Shown: piece by piece, positions 5,694 through 7,245 of the stretch
Layout: each line of letters opens with the position of its first letter
How positions within the stretch are numbered: the stretch's first letter is position 1
DNA from: Butyrivibrio sp.
GTDB taxonomy: Bacteria > Bacillota_A > Clostridia > Lachnospirales > Lachnospiraceae
Reading direction: 5' to 3'
Assembly (NCBI GenBank): GCA_024690635.1
Contig: JAILOW010000002.1
Span: 1 to 7,245 of the forward strand
DNA: 7,245 nt
The notes under the pieces: generated by a model
Databases searched by the model: none
What the model saw: the letters and a program-made list of their open reading frames with translations, nothing else
What the model was told of the DNA's origin: nothing
Program-made: the position numbers and the translations under genes

Positions 5694-6245
5694 ATGAAAA
5701 AACTTTCAGTAAAGACTATTGTTGCAATAGGTATTGCAGCGGCTCTGTTCTTTGTTTTAGGGAGATTTGTAGCAATTCCGAGCCCTGTACCTAACACCAA
5801 CATCTCCATCCAGTACGGTCTGCTTGCATTCATCGCAGCAGTATTCGGACCTATCGCAGGAGCACTTGCAGGTCTTATCGGACACTTCTTTATCGACTTC
5901 AGCTACGGTTGGGGCGTATGGTGGAGCTGGGTTATCGCATCCGCAGTATTTGGCTGCCTTATGGGTGTATTCACACGTCGCCTCAAGATTGACGAGGGTG
6001 AGTTTGGTACCAAGGACATCATCACATTCAACGTTGGACAGGTTATTTCTCACGCTGTAGCATGGATCGTTGTTGCTCCCATTCTTGACATTCTTATGTT
6101 CCAGGAGCCTGCAAACAAAGTATTCATCCAGGGACTTACAGGTGCAGTCATTAACATCATCGCAACCGCTGTTGTGGGAACAATTCTTTGCTTTGCTTAT
6201 TCAAAGGCTATTCCCAAAAAGGGAAGTCTTACTGAAGAGAACTGA
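5694..6245 (+). CDS. ECF transporter S component, UPF0397 family (substrate uncertain)
   Basis: The product is a 183-residue integral membrane protein, the substrate-binding subunit of an energy-coupling factor (vitamin/micronutrient) importer. Hydrophobic segments are visible at about 7-28, 42-66, 74-94, 109-134 and 143-169. Family hallmarks are the N-terminal KKLSVKTIVAIGIAAALFFVL, then IPSPVPNTNISIQYG (28-42), GPIAGALAGLIGH (52-64) and WWSWVI (76-81). This is the UPF0397 family, which databases label a riboflavin transporter component. It is not the well-studied RibU family, so the riboflavin assignment should be treated as provisional; a thiamine precursor or other vitamin is possible. 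The ATG has a perfect AGGAGG seven bases upstream. The gene is followed after 6 bp by a double ATPase, the arrangement expected for a dedicated ECF module. A conspicuous acidic, non-membrane stretch (about 98-107) connects the middle helices. Confidence 0.9.
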   Translation: MKKLSVKTIVAIGIAAALFFVLGRFVAIPSPVPNTNISIQYGLLAFIAAVFGPIAGALAGLIGHFFIDFSYGWGVWWSWVIASAVFGCLMGVFTRRLKIDEGEFGTKDIITFNVGQVISHAVAWIVVAPILDILMFQEPANKVFIQGLTGAVINIIATAVVGTILCFAYSKAIPKKGSLTEEN

Positions 6246-6251
6246 TCACTT

Positions 6252-7245
6252 ATGAATGAAGTAATCTTAGAATTTAATGATCTTGGATTTCAGTATAGAG
6301 CGCAGGCTAACCCTACGCTCTATAATATTTGTCTGAAAGTAAAAAAAGGCGAAAAGATCCTTATTGCAGGTCCATCCGGCTGTGGTAAATCCACCATGGC
6401 AGGTCTTATCAACGGACTCATACCCTTTTCCTACAAAGGAGAACTCACAGGATCCGTCCTTATAAATAAAAAAGAAACCAGGGATATGTCGCTTTTTGAT
6501 ATATCCCATGTTGTGGGTACGGTACTTCAGGACAGTGATGCCCAGTTTGTAGGCATGACTGTGGCTGAGGACCTTGCCTTTGCCCTTGAAAACGACTGCG
6601 TAGCCCAAAGTGACATGAAGGCAAAGATCGTTGACATATCAAAAATGCTGGGCCTTGATACAGTTTTAAAGCACGCTCCGTCAGAGCTTTCGGGAGGTCA
6701 GAAGCAGCGCGTTTCAGTGGGCGGAGTTATGGCAAGTGACGTCTCGCTTTTTCTCTTTGACGAGCCTCTTGCTAACCTTGATCCAAAAACAGGAAAACAG
6801 GCCATCGAACTTATCGACGAGCTTCAGAAAAAGACAGGAGCCGCCGTCATCATAATAGAGCACCGTCTTGAGGATGTTCTTCACAGATACGTTGACAGAG
6901 TGGTTCTCATGAGCGAAGGGCATATAGTTTCGGACACCTCACCGGATGAGCTTCTTTCATCAGAAAAGCTTTCCATGTACGGCGTAAGAGAGCCCTTGTA
7001 TCTTACTGCCGTTAAGTATTCGCAGGTTCCCATCAAGCCTTCCATGAACCCCTCTTCTCTTCCGGATCTGTCACTATCATCTGAGGAGAAAGACAGGATA
7101 AAGTCCTTTTATCTTTCAGCCTCAAAAAAGAGTGACAAAGAGCCCGGAGAAGATCTTCTTACGGTAAAGAATCTTTCTTTTACCTATGAAAAGACAGACA
7201 AGCAGGTACTTAACAATATTTCCGTGAACATCAAAAAAGGTGAAA
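6252..7245 (+). CDS. ECF transporter double ABC ATPase, YkoD-like (3' end cut by window edge)
   Basis: The visible 331 residues contain one complete ABC ATPase domain and the beginning of a second. It would power uptake through the neighbouring S component. The first domain shows Walker A GPSGCGKST (40-48), Q-loop Q93, signature LSGGQKQR (146-153), Walker B LFLFDEP (166-172), D-loop ANLD (174-177) and H-loop H204 in IIIEHR. After a linker of about 80 residues, a second domain starts near 303 with LLTVKNLSFTYEKTDKQVLNNISV and reaches KKGE at the edge. Two ATPase domains in one chain are typical of the YkoD/duplicated-ATPase ECF type, in which this subunit replaces the separate EcfA1 and EcfA2. 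The ATG at 6252 lies 6 bp after the S-component stop with only a weak GAAGAG upstream, so translation is probably coupled. A T-component gene is expected downstream, outside the window. Confidence 0.92.
   Translation, partial: MNEVILEFNDLGFQYRAQANPTLYNICLKVKKGEKILIAGPSGCGKSTMAGLINGLIPFSYKGELTGSVLINKKETRDMSLFDISHVVGTVLQDSDAQFVGMTVAEDLAFALENDCVAQSDMKAKIVDISKMLGLDTVLKHAPSELSGGQKQRVSVGGVMASDVSLFLFDEPLANLDPKTGKQAIELIDELQKKTGAAVIIIEHRLEDVLHRYVDRVVLMSEGHIVSDTSPDELLSSEKLSMYGVREPLYLTAVKYSQVPIKPSMNPSSLPDLSLSSEEKDRIKSFYLSASKKSDKEPGEDLLTVKNLSFTYEKTDKQVLNNISVNIKKGE

Noticed and set aside
5757..6053. Cys-rich minus-strand frame opposite the ECF S component
   Set aside because: The cysteines arise from reading Ala codons (GCA) in antisense; there is no start signal and the sense gene is solid.

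Overview
The window looks like ordinary chromosome from a strictly anaerobic, low-to-moderate GC Firmicute, most probably a Lachnospiraceae (Butyrivibrio-like) clostridium. This is inferred from the oxygen-sensitive class III ribonucleotide reductase and its radical-SAM activase, strong AGGAGG-type ribosome binding sites, a UPF0397-type ECF transporter, and a small DUF1653 protein. I see no mobile element, CRISPR array, tRNA or rRNA.

Left part, minus strand (1-2317): three genes run leftwards. They are holA (DNA polymerase III delta subunit, 1292-2317), a DUF1653 protein with an uncharacterised C-terminal half (613-1227), and a family-2 glycosyltransferase cut by the window edge (1-607). A good sigma-A promoter (TTGAAA, 17 bp, TATACT) overlaps the holA stop codon. 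It probably drives the DUF1653-GT2 pair, whose two genes are only 5 bp apart. A perfect TGTGCA-N4-TGCACA palindrome lies just downstream of it.

Middle part, plus strand (2410-5639): nrdG, a radical-SAM activase of the NrdG2 type, diverges from holA. It is followed by nrdD, the anaerobic ribonucleoside-triphosphate reductase. NrdD has an ATP cone, the catalytic barrel, a zinc site and a glycyl-radical loop, plus a C-terminal glutaredoxin/thioredoxin-like domain with a CPNC active site. Active-site comparison with E. coli NrdD indicates a thiol-dependent rather than formate-dependent enzyme, so the fused redoxin is probably its built-in reductant. The 134 bp between the two genes is dense with signals. 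There is an almost perfect NrdR box at 3107-3122 and a weaker one exactly 31 bp downstream. Two promoter candidates overlap these boxes. A 67-nt hairpin-rich element ends in a T6 run, and an NrdR-like site sits in its 3' arm.

Right part, plus strand (5640-7245): an ECF transporter S component (UPF0397 family) has its own extended -10 promoter and a consensus RBS. It is followed 6 bp later by a YkoD-like protein with two tandem ABC ATPase domains, cut off at the start of its second domain. The T component (EcfT/YkoC-like) would be expected just beyond the window.

The most interesting material is the nrdG-nrdD intergenic region and the NrdD-redoxin fusion. I did not find a wholly unknown system.
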